Shown here piece by piece: positions 25,481-35,086 of a stretch of 64,000 bases of DNA. Position 1 is the first letter of the stretch. Each line of letters begins with the position of its first letter. The stretch is from the NCBI GenBank assembly GCA_026195905.1, contig JAPHRE010000041.1, positions 21,345-85,344 on the forward strand, written 5' to 3'. The notes below the pieces were generated by a model, which ran no database searches, was not told where the DNA came from, and was given only the letters and a program-made list of their open reading frames with translations. This DNA is from Pseudopelagicola sp. (GTDB lineage: Bacteria; Pseudomonadota; Alphaproteobacteria; Rhodobacterales; Rhodobacteraceae). Position numbers and translations under genes: made by a program.

Positions 25481-25725
25481 GGTCTTGAAAGGCGCGCGCC
25501 AAAGCGCGCACAGGTTTTGCGCCTTGCGGCGCGGCTCAGGGGGCGCTGCCCCCTACGGTGCTTTTGTGGACAAAAGCACCGCATACCCCCGGAGTATTTT
25601 CACAAAGGTGAAGCTGCAGGGGCGCGAATTTCACGGGGTGCCCTTGCAGCCCCCTCGGGGCAGCACTAAGACTCAGGGGTGAGGCTTTGGCCGAAGCGAT
25701 GGACGCGAACAACAGGCAGGCGGAT
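25481..25725. other. Gene-free interval between soxF and clpP with hairpin and repeat
   Basis: This interval holds no credible gene. It contains a perfect 10-bp hairpin, GGTGCTTTTG (25557-25566) with CAAAAGCACC (25571-25580). Next comes the second copy of the dispersed repeat at 25591-25613, and the clpP upstream region. The hairpin has a UGGA loop and no following U-tract on the plus strand. Confidence 0.6.
25591..25613 (+). repeat. Dispersed intergenic repeat, copy 2
   Basis: 23 bases beginning GGAGTATTTTCAC match 9135-9157 with a single change. This copy follows a G/C-rich block with GGGGGCGCTGCCCCC and a perfect hairpin, so the full repeat unit may be larger than the conserved core. Confidence 0.6.
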
Positions 25726-26355
25726 ATGACAGACCCTTTCGAGACATATATGAACACCCTCGTGCCAATGGTGGTCGAGCAAACGAGCCGGGGCGAGCGC
25801 GCCTATGATATTTTCTCGCGCCTGCTCAAGGAGCGGATCATCTTCGTCAACGGCCCCGTCCATGACGGTATGTCGACCCTGATCGTAGCCCAGCTATTGC
25901 ACCTTGAGGCCGAGAACCCGTCGAAAGAGATTTCGATGTATATCAACTCGCCCGGTGGCGTTGTGACGTCTGGGTTGTCGATCTACGACACCATGCAATA
26001 CATCAAACCCAAGGTCTCGACCCTTGTGATTGGGCAGGCTGCCTCTATGGGATCGTTGTTGTTGACGGCGGGCGAGGCGGGGATGCGCTTTTCGCTGCCC
26101 AATAGCCGTATCATGGTGCACCAGCCCTCGGGCGGCTATCAGGGACAGGCGACGGATATCATGATCCACGCCGAGGAAACCCTGAAGCTCAAGAAGCGCC
26201 TGAATGAGATTTACGTGCGCCACACCGGCCAAAAGCTCAAGGCCGTGGAAGCCGCGCTTGAGCGCGACAATTTCATGAGCCCCGAAGAGGCCAAGGAGTG
26301 GGGTCTTATTGACGAGATCGTCGAATCCCGCGCCAAGGGCGACGAGGCTGAATAA
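25726..26355 (+). CDS. clpP: ATP-dependent Clp protease proteolytic subunit
   Basis: 209 residues from the ATG at 25726, which gives the usual [17 protein letters not shown] start; the TTG at 25687 would add 13 residues. The catalytic Ser is in [10 protein letters not shown], the His in [10 protein letters not shown] and the Asp in ERDNFMS. It forms the barrel-shaped protease fed by ClpX, whose gene follows on the same strand after a 144-base interval. Confidence 0.97.
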   Translation: MTDPFETYMNTLVPMVVEQTSRGERAYDIFSRLLKERIIFVNGPVHDGMSTLIVAQLLHLEAENPSKEISMYINSPGGVVTSGLSIYDTMQYIKPKVSTLVIGQAASMGSLLLTAGEAGMRFSLPNSRIMVHQPSGGYQGQATDIMIHAEETLKLKKRLNEIYVRHTGQKLKAVEAALERDNFMSPEEAKEWGLIDEIVESRAKGDEAE

Positions 26356-26360
26356 ACATC

Positions 26361-26392
26361 AGTGCCCTTTGGACACGCGTTCGAAGGGCACT
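26361..26392 (+). terminator. Hairpin between clpP and clpX
   Basis: AGTGCCCTT (26361-26369) pairs with AAGGGCACT (26384-26392). AAATTC follows rather than a U-tract, so read-through into clpX may be considerable. Confidence 0.5.
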
Positions 26393-26499
26393 AAATTCGC
26401 CCATTGTAGCCCGCTTCAAGCTGACTTAGGCTTAGGCGAGACAAAGACGCGACGCAGATTTGCCCCGGCCTATGTTAATCGGGGACCGAAAGGTAGGAC

Positions 26500-27762
26500 A
26501 TGTCGAACAACTCCGGTGACAGCAAAAACACCCTCTATTGCAGCTTTTGCGGCAAGAGCCAGCACGAGGTGCGCAAACTGATTGCCGGGCCGACCGTGTT
26601 CATCTGTGATGAATGTGTTGAACTGTGCATGGATATTATCCGCGAAGAGACCAAGTCGAGCGGGTTGAAATCCTCCGAAGGCGTGCCGACACCGCAGGAA
26701 ATCTGTCAGGTGCTCGACGATTACGTCATTGGGCAGGCGATGGCCAAGCGGGTGCTGTCGGTGGCGGTGCACAACCATTACAAGCGCCTCAACCATGCCC
26801 AGAAGTCCGGCGATATCGAGCTTTCGAAATCCAATATCCTGCTGATTGGCCCGACGGGCTGCGGCAAGACGCTTCTGGCACAGACACTGGCGCGTATTCT
26901 CGACGTGCCGTTTACTATGGCCGATGCCACGACGCTGACCGAGGCGGGCTATGTGGGCGAAGATGTGGAGAATATCATCCTCAAGCTTCTGCAATCCAGC
27001 GAATACAATGTCGAACGCGCACAGCGCGGCATCGTCTATATCGACGAGGTCGACAAGATTACCCGCAAGTCGGAAAATCCGTCGATTACGCGCGATGTCT
27101 CGGGCGAGGGTGTGCAGCAGGCGCTTTTGAAGCTCATGGAAGGCACCGTGGCCTCTGTGCCGCCGCAAGGCGGGCGCAAGCATCCGCAGCAGGAATTCCT
27201 TCAGGTCGATACGACCAACATCCTATTCATTTGTGGCGGGGCGTTTGCCGGTCTTGATAAGATCATCGCGCAGCGCGGCAAGGGGTCTGCGATGGGCTTT
27301 GGTGCCGATGTGCGCGACAATACCGACCGCGGCGTGGGCGAGCTTTTCAAAGAGCTTGAGCCGGAAGACCTGTTGAAATTCGGCCTGATCCCGGAATTTG
27401 TCGGTCGTCTGCCGGTTCTGGCGACGCTCGAAGACCTGGATGAAGATGCGTTGGTGACGATCCTGACAGAGCCGAAAAACGCGTTGGTCAAGCAATATCA
27501 GCGCCTCTTTGAGCTTGAAGAGGCGACGCTGACCTTTACCGACGATGCGCTCAAGGCGATTGCCAAACGCGCCATCCAACGCAAAACCGGCGCGCGCGGG
27601 TTGCGGTCGATCCTTGAGGAAATCCTCCTTGATACGATGTTCGAATTGCCGGCAATGGATAGCGTCAAAGAGGTTGTGGTGAACGAAGAGGCCGTGACCT
27701 CGGACGCCGCGCCGTTGATGATTCATGCCGAGACCGAAAAGGAATCGGCGACCGCCGGGTAA
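26500..27762 (+). CDS. clpX: Clp protease ATP-binding subunit ClpX
   Basis: 420 residues. The N-terminal zinc-binding domain has CSFCGK and CDECVELC. The AAA+ core shows Walker A (GPTGCGKT), Walker B ([10 protein letters not shown]) and the substrate pore loop YVGEDV. The IGF-type loop that docks on ClpP appears as AMGFGADV. It unfolds tagged proteins for ClpP. Confidence 0.98.
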   Translation: MSNNSGDSKNTLYCSFCGKSQHEVRKLIAGPTVFICDECVELCMDIIREETKSSGLKSSEGVPTPQEICQVLDDYVIGQAMAKRVLSVAVHNHYKRLNHAQKSGDIELSKSNILLIGPTGCGKTLLAQTLARILDVPFTMADATTLTEAGYVGEDVENIILKLLQSSEYNVERAQRGIVYIDEVDKITRKSENPSITRDVSGEGVQQALLKLMEGTVASVPPQGGRKHPQQEFLQVDTTNILFICGGAFAGLDKIIAQRGKGSAMGFGADVRDNTDRGVGELFKELEPEDLLKFGLIPEFVGRLPVLATLEDLDEDALVTILTEPKNALVKQYQRLFELEEATLTFTDDALKAIAKRAIQRKTGARGLRSILEEILLDTMFELPAMDSVKEVVVNEEAVTSDAAPLMIHAETEKESATAG

Positions 27763-27867
27763 TCCTGTCGCCCCATCGCACCGTAGCGGCGAGAGCATGC
27801 CGCTGCGGGCCGGGAACGTCTGGACCTCTGATGAGAATTGCGGCATATCGGGTATAGGCCATCGGAG

Positions 27868-28257
27868 ATGAACATGGGCATTCTGAACACGATCAACGGA
27901 TTTTTCACCTGGTGGAACGGGGCGACTCTCAACACCCGCCTGTTTACCCGTCGCAAGGGCGTCAAGGTGGGTGAGGACGATCAGGGCAATACCTATTATC
28001 ATACCAAGGATGACGCCAAGCGTTGGGTCATCTTCAATGGCGAAGCCGAGGCAAGCCGGATCAACGCCGATTGGCACGGCTGGCTACACCGGACATATGA
28101 CGAAATCCCCTCGCAAAAGCCGCTCGCGCATAAACCTTGGGAAAAGCCGCATGTGGAAAACCTGACCGGGACGGCGCACGCCTATGCCCCGGCGGGGTCG
28201 ATCCGCAAAGGTATTCCCGCCGAACGCCAGGACTACGAAGCCTGGGTGCCGGAATAG
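27868..28257 (+). CDS. NADH:ubiquinone oxidoreductase accessory subunit, NDUFA12 family
   Basis: 129 residues from the ATG at 27868. The segment [14 protein letters not shown] is the NDUFA12 (B17.2) signature, and [10 protein letters not shown] matches the conserved beginning of the fold. In alphaproteobacteria this mitochondrial-type supernumerary subunit binds the peripheral arm of complex I. It is away from the nuo operon, as is usual, and begins the mlaD-DUF2155-containing group. Confidence 0.92.
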   Translation: MNMGILNTINGFFTWWNGATLNTRLFTRRKGVKVGEDDQGNTYYHTKDDAKRWVIFNGEAEASRINADWHGWLHRTYDEIPSQKPLAHKPWEKPHVENLTGTAHAYAPAGSIRKGIPAERQDYEAWVPE

Positions 28258-28276
28258 GCCGGGGGCGAATTCGGAT

Positions 28277-28726
28277 ATGTCTGCCCATCGCACAGAAGTG
28301 ACTGTTGGGGCTGCCGTTGTCGCGGTGGCCATCGGCTTTCTTGTCTACGCCAGCCAGTTTACCGGCCTCTCCTCCAGTGGGGCGGGCTATCCGATGACCG
28401 CGTCTTTCCGCTCGCTTGAGGGCGTGACCGTGGGCACGGATGTGCGCTTGGCCGGGGTGAAGATTGGCGCGGTGACGGGCATCTCCCTCAACCCCCAGAC
28501 CTTCCGCGCCGATACCGAATTTACCATCAAGGACGGGATTGCCCTGCCGGATGATAGCGCTGTGGTGATCTCCTCCGAAGGGCTTCTTGGCGGGAATTTT
28601 GTCGAAATCCTGCCCGGCGGATCGCCCTTCAACTTTGAAGAAGGCTCTGAGATTGAAGACACGCAAAGCGCCGTAAGCCTCGTGGGGCTGTTGATGAAAT
28701 TCGTCGCGGGTGGGGATGAGGAGTGA
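28277..28726 (+). CDS. mlaD: MlaD-type MCE-domain lipid transport protein
   Basis: 149 residues from the ATG at 28277. One N-terminal membrane anchor (VGAAVVAVAIGFLVYASQF) is followed by an MCE domain with the core GVTVGTDVRLAGVKIGAVTG. The C-terminal VSLVGLLMKFV helix probably packs in the hexameric ring. MlaD carries phospholipids between membranes with MlaE and MlaF, which are not adjacent here. Its stop overlaps the next gene's GTG. Confidence 0.92.
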   Translation: MSAHRTEVTVGAAVVAVAIGFLVYASQFTGLSSSGAGYPMTASFRSLEGVTVGTDVRLAGVKIGAVTGISLNPQTFRADTEFTIKDGIALPDDSAVVISSEGLLGGNFVEILPGGSPFNFEEGSEIEDTQSAVSLVGLLMKFVAGGDEE

Positions 28727-29253
28727 TCCGCGCCGCGTCTCTGTCTCTGGGGGTGGTGTCTCTGCTCGTGGCCGTGCCGCTGTCGTCCCTGTTGGCGCAG
28801 TCGATCACCGTCGAATCGCTCGACCCGACCGAGCCGCCGGTCATCATCGAACAACCCGACGACGAGGTGTTTTCCCTCTCGCCGTTGCAGGATCTTGGCC
28901 GCGTCACCTCCGAAGAGGTCACGCCGGTGGTCAAAGGCACAGGGGCCAAGCTACGCGGCCTTGATCGGCTCAACGGTAAGACCGTCGATTTTGAGCTGGA
29001 GAATGGCTTTAGCGTGATGTTTGGCGACCTGCGTGTCGATCTCGCGGAATGCCGTCACCCCGAAGACAACCCAACCGGCGAGGCGTTTGCCTTCTTGTCG
29101 ATCTATGGCGACCAAACCGCCTCTGAGGCACCGCTGTTTCAGGGCTGGATGATTGCATCCTCCCCGGCGCTCTCGGCGCTGGATCATCCGCGTTATGACG
29201 TCTGGGTGCTGCGCTGCAAGACGCCAGTTGCCGAATCCGGCGCGACCGAGTAG
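28723..29253 (+). CDS. DUF2155 family exported protein
   Basis: 176 residues from a GTG that overlaps the mlaD stop by four bases. A signal peptide ends SSLLAQS. The domain contains KLRGLDRLNGKTVDFEL and a pair of cysteines (LAECRHP and WVLRCKT) that could form a disulfide, and this arrangement is typical of DUF2155. It is a probable envelope protein of unknown function, consistently beside mlaD in this group. The 3' end overlaps aat on the other strand by 61 bases. Confidence 0.88.
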   Translation: MIRAASLSLGVVSLLVAVPLSSLLAQSITVESLDPTEPPVIIEQPDDEVFSLSPLQDLGRVTSEEVTPVVKGTGAKLRGLDRLNGKTVDFELENGFSVMFGDLRVDLAECRHPEDNPTGEAFAFLSIYGDQTASEAPLFQGWMIASSPALSALDHPRYDVWVLRCKTPVAESGATE

Positions 29254-29855
29254 AAATCCGCCTCTCCCTCCAACGCTTCTGCGAGGGCGGCCCGATAGGC
29301 CGCGCGCGGGATTTCAATCCCCCCCAGTGACGCAAGATGCGGGGTGATGAACTGCGTATCAAAAAGCGTATAGCCACATCGGCGCAGGTGATCGACAAGC
29401 CACGCCAGCGCGATCTTTGACGCATCGCGTTGGCGCGAGAACATGCTCTCGCCAAAAAACGCCCGCCCCAGCACGACGCCATAAACGCCGCCAATCAACT
29501 GCCCCTCGCGCCAGACCTCTATAGAATGGGCCTGTCCGCGCGCATGAAGCGCCATGTAAAGGTGGTGTATCTCGTCGTTGATCCATGTCTCGGCCCGGTC
29601 GGCACAGGCCCGCAGAACAGCCTCGAAATCGCGGTCGAGCGTGACTTCGTAATCCGCCCGCCGGATCGCCTTGGCAAGCGAGCGCGAGATATGGAACCCG
29701 TCAAGCGGAAGAAGTCCACGCCGCACCGGATCGACCCAGAAAATCTCTGGGTCGTCGCGATGTTCGGACATGGGAAAGACGCCGCTGGCATAGGCGTGCA
29801 TCAGGAGGTCGGGGTCAATCTCGCCGCCCCAGGCCTCCTCTGCATCATCCTGCAT
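29193..29855 (-). CDS. aat: Leucyl/phenylalanyl-tRNA-protein transferase
   Basis: 220 residues. Conserved family blocks are YASGVFPMS near the N-terminus, FWVDPVRRGLLPLD, and GGVYGVVLGRAFFGESMFS, followed by LFDTQFITPHLASLG. It adds Leu or Phe to proteins with N-terminal Arg or Lys, marking them for ClpAP. The ATG shares one base with the accC stop (TAATG), so translation is coupled to accC. The last 61 bases are antisense to the DUF2155 gene. Confidence 0.95.
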   Translation of the reverse strand: MQDDAEEAWGGEIDPDLLMHAYASGVFPMSEHRDDPEIFWVDPVRRGLLPLDGFHISRSLAKAIRRADYEVTLDRDFEAVLRACADRAETWINDEIHHLYMALHARGQAHSIEVWREGQLIGGVYGVVLGRAFFGESMFSRQRDASKIALAWLVDHLRRCGYTLFDTQFITPHLASLGGIEIPRAAYRAALAEALEGEADFYSVAPDSATGVLQRSTQTS

Positions 29856-31207
29856 TAGCCGTCGGCCATAGCGGTATCAAGCCAATGCTCAAGCCAATGG
29901 ATATTATAGTCACCGCTGTGGATTGCCTCTTCCTGGAGCAAGGCGGCAAACAATGGTAGCGTGGTGTCGATCCCGTCGATGATGATTTCGCCAAGCGCCC
30001 GGTTCAGCCGCGCCAACGCCTCTTGGCGGTCGCGCCCATGCACGATCAGCTTGCCAATGAGCGAATCGTAATAGGGCGGGATCGAATACCCATCATAGAG
30101 CGCCGAATCCATCCGCACCCCAAGACCGCCGGGGGCGTGATACTGCGAAATCTTGCCCGGACAGGGCGAGAAATTCGGCAGTTTCTCGGCGTTGATGCGG
30201 ACCTCGATGGCATGGCCGTTGATCTCAAGGTCATCCTGCGTGAACGACATCGGCAGACCTTCGGCAACGCGGATTTGTTCGCGCACAAGGTCGACGCCAA
30301 AAATGGCCTCGGTGACCGGGTGTTCGACCTGAAGACGGGTGTTCATTTCGATGAAATAGAACTCGCCATTTTCGTAAAGGAACTCGATCGTGCCGGCGCC
30401 GATATAGTTGATCTTGGCCACGGCATCGGCACAGATTTTGCCGATCCTGTCGCGTTCTTCCTGGGAAATGGCGGGGCCGGGAGCTTCTTCGAAAACCTTC
30501 TGGTGACGCCGCTGGAGCGAACAATCGCGTTCGCCAAGATGCACGGCGTTGCCTTTGCCGTCGCCAAAGACCTGAATCTCGATATGGCGCGGCGTGGTGA
30601 GGTATTTCTCGATATAAACCTCGTCATTGCCAAAGTTGGACTTGCCTTCGGCGCGGGCCGTTTGGAACGCGGATTTCATCTCTTCCGCGGTCTTGGCAAC
30701 CTTCATCCCCTTGCCGCCGCCGCCTGCGGTGGCCTTGATGATGACCGGATAGCCGAATTCCTCACCAATTTTTAGCGCCGCGTCGAGATCCGGCACGCCG
30801 CCGTCCGATCCGGGCACGCAAGGCACGCCAAGCGCCTTCATCGTGTCCTTGGCGGTGATCTTGTCGCCCATGACGCGGATATGTTCTGCGGTCGGACCGA
30901 TAAAGGTCAGGCCGTGATCTTCGATGATCTGCACAAAGTTGGCATTTTCCGAAAGGAACCCATAGCCGGGATGGATCGCTTGTGCGCCCGTGACCTCGCA
31001 GGCGGCAATCACGGCGGCCATGTTGAGATAGCTTTCGGTGCTTGCAGGCGGCCCGATACAGACGCTCTCGTCGGCCATGCGGACATGCATGGCGTCAGCA
31101 TCTGCGGTCGAATGCACGGCAACGCTCTGGATGCCCATTTCGCGACAGGCACGGATTACGCGCAGGGCGATTTCTCCGCGATTGGCGATCAGGATTTTGT
31201 CAAACAT
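29855..31207 (-). CDS. accC: Acetyl-CoA carboxylase biotin carboxylase subunit
   Basis: 450 residues from the ATG at 31207, start [19 protein letters not shown]-grasp features include [13 protein letters not shown] and the active-site segment [14 protein letters not shown]. It carboxylates the biotin on AccB as the first step of fatty-acid synthesis. accB lies 10 bases upstream on the same strand and aat follows. Confidence 0.98.
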   Translation of the reverse strand: MFDKILIANRGEIALRVIRACREMGIQSVAVHSTADADAMHVRMADESVCIGPPASTESYLNMAAVIAACEVTGAQAIHPGYGFLSENANFVQIIEDHGLTFIGPTAEHIRVMGDKITAKDTMKALGVPCVPGSDGGVPDLDAALKIGEEFGYPVIIKATAGGGGKGMKVAKTAEEMKSAFQTARAEGKSNFGNDEVYIEKYLTTPRHIEIQVFGDGKGNAVHLGERDCSLQRRHQKVFEEAPGPAISQEERDRIGKICADAVAKINYIGAGTIEFLYENGEFYFIEMNTRLQVEHPVTEAIFGVDLVREQIRVAEGLPMSFTQDDLEINGHAIEVRINAEKLPNFSPCPGKISQYHAPGGLGVRMDSALYDGYSIPPYYDSLIGKLIVHGRDRQEALARLNRALGEIIIDGIDTTLPLFAALLQEEAIHSGDYNIHWLEHWLDTAMADG

Positions 31208-31217
31208 GCTGCCGCCC

Positions 31218-31712
31218 TTATTCAATGATGACCAACGGTGCACCATATTCAACCGAGTCGCCATCGCCCACGAGGATGCGCTTGACGGTGCCGGCCTTGG
31301 GGGCGGGGATGTGGTTCATGGTTTTCATCGCTTCCACGATCAAAAGCGTATCGCCCTCAGAGACCTTGTCGCCAACGCTGATAAAGGCGGGCGCGCCCGG
31401 TTCACCCTGAAGATAAACGGTGCCGACCATCGGCGAAATCACCGCGCCGGGGTGGCTGGCGGGATCGTCTTCGGCCTGAACGGCGGCCGGTGCGGCGACG
31501 GCAGGGGCCGCTGCGGCGGGTGCCGGGACCGGTGCGGCGGCAGGGGCCACGACGCTGGCGGCGACCTGTGTCTGTCGGCTGACGCGCACGTTGAGGCTAT
31601 CGTCCTTGCCATATTCGCGCATGACCTCAAGCTCGGTAAGGTCGTTCTCACGAAGCAGCTCCGCAAGAGCCTGGATAAAGGAGACGTCGGTGTCGTGGTG
31701 TGTGTTGCTCAT
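31218..31712 (-). CDS. accB: Acetyl-CoA carboxylase biotin carboxyl carrier protein
   Basis: 164 residues from the ATG at 31712. An N-terminal helical domain is joined by an Ala/Pro-rich linker (about residues 55-90) to the biotinyl domain. The biotin-accepting lysine is in [13 protein letters not shown]; the Thr after the Lys replaces the commoner Leu or Met. It shuttles carboxybiotin between AccC and the carboxyltransferase. Confidence 0.96.
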   Translation of the reverse strand: MSNTHHDTDVSFIQALAELLRENDLTELEVMREYGKDDSLNVRVSRQTQVAASVVAPAAAPVPAPAAAAPAVAAPAAVQAEDDPASHPGAVISPMVGTVYLQGEPGAPAFISVGDKVSEGDTLLIVEAMKTMNHIPAPKAGTVKRILVGDGDSVEYGAPLVIIE

Positions 31713-31865
31713 CGCTGTTGATCCTCTGCGGCGCAATCTGGCGCGCGGGTTGAGTCTTTTTGGTTTCCCCTAGGTCGGCCTTATATGGCAGAACCGCGCA
31801 GGTGAAAAGCGCAGGTGTTCACGTTAACATGAGTGTTTCGGGCCATAAATCCAAGGCCAATCCCC

Positions 31866-32408
31866 CTAAAGCGGCATTCCCGACAGTTTTGCTACCAATT
31901 CCGCAAGTTTGCGCGCACCGAACTTGCGCAACAACCGGGCGCGATATTCCTCGACCGTGCGATAGCTAAGGCCCAAGTCAAGCCCGACCTCTTTGCTCGT
32001 CAAACCCCGACACGTCAGGATCGCCACCTCGCGCTCGCGTTGGGTCAACTCGACAATGGGGCGCTCTTCCGACAGGTCGGCAAAGGACCAGATGCCGCGT
32101 TGAAACGGGTTTTCCGGCGTAAGCGACTGCCCCCGAACCCGGCACCAGAACAGATCGCCATCATGCCTGCGCATGACCCGCTCGTCGTGATAGCGCCCGG
32201 TGTCGCGCATGATCGCAAGGCCACGCTCTCCGATGGTCTGAAAATCTTCCTCGCTGGCATAAAACTCGCCAAGCGAGACCCCCTCACAGTCTTTCGGCGG
32301 CAGGCGGAACATTTCCCCAAACGCCTGATTACAGCGCCGGATGATCCGGTTTTCCAACACGGCAAGCCCCACAGGGGCAAAATCAAAGGCAATCGCATCA
32401 AGCTCCAT
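31866..32408 (-). CDS. PAS domain LuxR-type transcription regulator
   Basis: 180 residues from the ATG at 32408 (a GTG at 32423 is an alternative). Residues 1-110 form a PAS domain beginning FAPVGLAVLENRIIRRCNQA. A C-terminal LuxR helix-turn-helix follows: LTQREREVAILTCRGLTSKE and YRTVEEYRARLLRKFGA. The ligand is unknown. It is divergent from the acyl-CoA synthetase gene (112 bases between starts), which suggests local control of that gene or operon. Confidence 0.85.
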   Translation of the reverse strand: MELDAIAFDFAPVGLAVLENRIIRRCNQAFGEMFRLPPKDCEGVSLGEFYASEEDFQTIGERGLAIMRDTGRYHDERVMRRHDGDLFWCRVRGQSLTPENPFQRGIWSFADLSEERPIVELTQREREVAILTCRGLTSKEVGLDLGLSYRTVEEYRARLLRKFGARKLAELVAKLSGMPL

Positions 32409-32520
32409 CGCGCTAACATGCACCGAAGCGCGGATAAGGCCAAGGGCCGAGTATTTCTACGAATTGCCCGAAGTGGCCGCACTTGGCTAACTCTGCACCA
32501 CCAATGGAGAGGGGAACATC

Positions 32521-34029
32521 ATGAATTTGGCACTCTGGCTGGAGCGCGTGGCGCAGTCTGCGCCTGACCGACCGGCCCTGTTTCATGGGCGCGATCTTGA
32601 TGCGTCATACGGCGAATTTTATGCGCGCGTCATGGCCGTTGCAGGCTGGCTTGGTGCGCAGGGGGTGTCCCCCGGCGATCGAATCGGCCTGTTTATGAAA
32701 AACCTGCCACAGTATCTCGTGGCGCAATATGCTATATGGGCGGCCGGGGCTGTTGTCGTGCCGATCAACGCCAAACTACACCCGCGCGAGGCGGCGTGGA
32801 TTCTCGACAATGCCGGGGCAGGGCGCTGTTTCACCTCTCCGGGCCTGCACGAAGGCCTCTGTGCGGTGAGCGACATCCCCTGTCATGACGTGAGCGGGCT
32901 GGACTACGAGGCCGCGCTGGCCCATACCCCGCGCGCCACCATCGCGCCGCGCGACGCCCAAGACCTTACATGGCTGTTCTATACCTCCGGCACCACGGGC
33001 CGCCCCAAGGGCGTCAGCATCACCAACCGCATGCTGCAAACTATGGCGCTCAGCTATTTTGCCGATGTCGATGAGGTCACGGGCGAGGATACCGCCCTCT
33101 ATGCCGCCCCGATGAGCCACGGCGCGGGCATCTACAACCTCATGCACGTCCTCAAGGGCGCGCGCCATGTGACGCCGGTTTCGGGCGGCTTTGACGAGGC
33201 CGAGATTTTCGACCTCGCCCGCCATCATGGCCGCGTGCATATGTTCGCCGCGCCAACTATGGTCAAACGCCTGACCGACACCGCCAAAGAGACCGGCGAG
33301 ACCGGCACGGGCCTGCGCACGATCGTCTATGGCGGCGGGCCGATGTATGTTGCCGATATTGTCGAGGCGGTGGACCATTTCGGCCCCATCTTCGTGCAAA
33401 TCTACGGCCAAGGCGAATGCCCCATGTGCATCACCGCCCTGTCGCGGGCCGAGGTCGCCGATCGAACCCACCCCGACTGGCAGGCGCGTCTTGCCTCTGT
33501 GGGCCGGGCGCAATCCGTGGTCGAGATCGCAATTGGCGACGAGACCGGCGCGCCGCTGCCTCCTGGCGAGGTGGGCGAAATCATGGTGCGCGGCGATACG
33601 ATCATGGCCGCTTACTGGCAAAACCCCGAGGCCACGGCCAAGACCGTGGTCGATGGCTGGCTGATGACCGGCGACATGGGAATGCTCGACGCGGGCGGCT
33701 ACCTGACCCTCAAGGACCGCTCCAAGGATGTCATCATCTCGGGTGGCGCCAATATCTACCCCCGCGAGGTCGAAGAGGCGCTTTTGCTGCACCCTTCGGT
33801 GCGTGAGGTTTCGGTGATTGGTCGCCCCCATCCCGAATGGGGCGAGGACGTGGTCGCCTTTGTGGTCTGCGACGGCGCGCTGGACGAGGCCGCGCTCGAC
33901 GCCCATTGCCTCGACCTAATCGCCCGTTTCAAACGCCCCAAGGCCTATGTCGCCATCGAAGCACTCCCCAAGAACAATTATGGCAAGGTTCTAAAGACCG
34001 AGCTGCGCAAAATGCTCAAGGAGGCATGA
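32521..34029 (+). CDS. Acyl-CoA synthetase / AMP-dependent ligase
   Basis: 502 residues. The adenylation P-loop is YTSGTTGRPKG, followed by the A5-type YGQGECPM and the A7-A8 motifs GWLMTGDMG and KDRSKDVIISGG. The catalytic lysine is expected in PKNNYGKVLK. It activates a carboxylic acid to acyl-CoA; the substrate is not readable from the sequence. The SDR gene follows after one base, so the two are translated together. Confidence 0.88.
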   Translation: MNLALWLERVAQSAPDRPALFHGRDLDASYGEFYARVMAVAGWLGAQGVSPGDRIGLFMKNLPQYLVAQYAIWAAGAVVVPINAKLHPREAAWILDNAGAGRCFTSPGLHEGLCAVSDIPCHDVSGLDYEAALAHTPRATIAPRDAQDLTWLFYTSGTTGRPKGVSITNRMLQTMALSYFADVDEVTGEDTALYAAPMSHGAGIYNLMHVLKGARHVTPVSGGFDEAEIFDLARHHGRVHMFAAPTMVKRLTDTAKETGETGTGLRTIVYGGGPMYVADIVEAVDHFGPIFVQIYGQGECPMCITALSRAEVADRTHPDWQARLASVGRAQSVVEIAIGDETGAPLPPGEVGEIMVRGDTIMAAYWQNPEATAKTVVDGWLMTGDMGMLDAGGYLTLKDRSKDVIISGGANIYPREVEEALLLHPSVREVSVIGRPHPEWGEDVVAFVVCDGALDEAALDAHCLDLIARFKRPKAYVAIEALPKNNYGKVLKTELRKMLKEA

Positions 34030-34030
34030 G

Positions 34031-34834
34031 ATGACTGATTTAACAGGAAAGACCGCCCTTGTGACCGGCTCTGTCCAAGGCATCGGTCTTGCCATCGCCG
34101 AGGCTCTCGCCGGGGCCGGGGCGCGGATCGCTGTGCACGGGCTTGCCAGCGCCGAGGACGGCGCCGCCGTCTGCCGCGCGCTTGAGGCCAAAGGCACCCC
34201 CGAGGCCCGGTTCTTTGACGCCGACATGCGCGACCCCAACGCCATCGCCGCGATGATGCGCGATATTGCCGACTGGGGCGGGGCCGACATCCTTGTCAAT
34301 AACGCGGGGATTCAACATACTGCGCCCCTCGCCGAAATGCCCGCCGAGACATGGGACGCGATCCTTGCCATCAACCTCTCCGCCGCCTTCCATACCATGC
34401 AGGCCGCCATGCCCGGTATGGCCACCCGCGGCTTTGGTCGGGTGATTAATATCGCCTCGGTGCACGGCCTTGTTGCGTCCAAGGAAAAAGCTCCCTATTG
34501 CGCCGCCAAGTTTGGCCTCGTCGGCCTCAGCCGCGTCGCCGCGCTCGAATACGCCAATGCCGGGTCGAAATCGGCGGGCGGTGTGACCGTCAATTGCATC
34601 TGCCCCGGATGGACCGAAACCGCGATCATCGAACCGCAGATCGAGGCTCGCGCCGCTGCGCATGGCGGAGACCGCGATGCCGGGATCGCCGATCTTCTGG
34701 CCGAGAAACAGCCCTCGCAACGCACCTCCGATCCTGCCGAGATCGGTGCGCTTGCGCTCTGGCTCTGCGCGCCCGCGGCGCACAACATCACCGGAACCTC
34801 GATCCCGGTCGATGGCGGCTGGACGGCACAGTAG
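34031..34834 (+). CDS. SDR oxidoreductase, probable 3-hydroxybutyrate dehydrogenase
   Basis: 267 residues. The cofactor loop is TGSVQGIGLAIAEAL, then NNAGIQH and catalytic Ser in ASVHGLVAS, with YCAAKFG supplying Tyr and Lys. NNAGIQHTAPLAEMP and INLSAAFHT are typical of bacterial D-3-hydroxybutyrate dehydrogenase. A CoA-transferase pair stands nearby on the other strand, the expected next step in acetoacetate use, which supports the assignment. A substrate change within the SDR family cannot be excluded. Confidence 0.78.
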   Translation: MTDLTGKTALVTGSVQGIGLAIAEALAGAGARIAVHGLASAEDGAAVCRALEAKGTPEARFFDADMRDPNAIAAMMRDIADWGGADILVNNAGIQHTAPLAEMPAETWDAILAINLSAAFHTMQAAMPGMATRGFGRVINIASVHGLVASKEKAPYCAAKFGLVGLSRVAALEYANAGSKSAGGVTVNCICPGWTETAIIEPQIEARAAAHGGDRDAGIADLLAEKQPSQRTSDPAEIGALALWLCAPAAHNITGTSIPVDGGWTAQ

Positions 34835-34955
34835 GAGAGCCTTCTGGAAGATTTCCCGCCCGGAAAACTTTCTCGAAAGTTATGCCGCTCTGCGCGCGCG
34901 GCATTAAAGACCTATCAATCGCGCACGCCGCGTTAACGGTGGGATTTGCGGGCTC

Positions 34956-34993
34956 GATACCGACGCAATACCGACGTGATACCGACGCGATAC
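34956..34993. repeat. 11-bp tandem repeat between convergent genes
   Basis: Three full units, GATACCGACGC, AATACCGACGT and GATACCGACGC, followed by a partial GATAC. The 11-base period equals about one turn of DNA. It lies in the 252-base interval between the SDR and scoB, downstream of both genes, which is unexpected for an operator. Confidence 0.75.
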
Positions 34994-35032
34994 AACCGGG
35001 GTTTTGTCGCATTAACCCGCGAACGCCCCACG

Positions 35033-35062
35033 AAAAAGGCCCGCGCGAATCGCACGGGCCTT
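35033..35062 (-). terminator. Intrinsic terminator after scoB
   Basis: AAGGCCCG (35036-35043) pairs with CGGGCCTT (35055-35062). Read on the minus strand it is followed by TTTTT (complement of 35033-35037). It begins 25 bases after the scoB stop. Confidence 0.8.
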
Positions 35063-35086
35063 CCTAGTCATAAGAGGTGCGAAACC

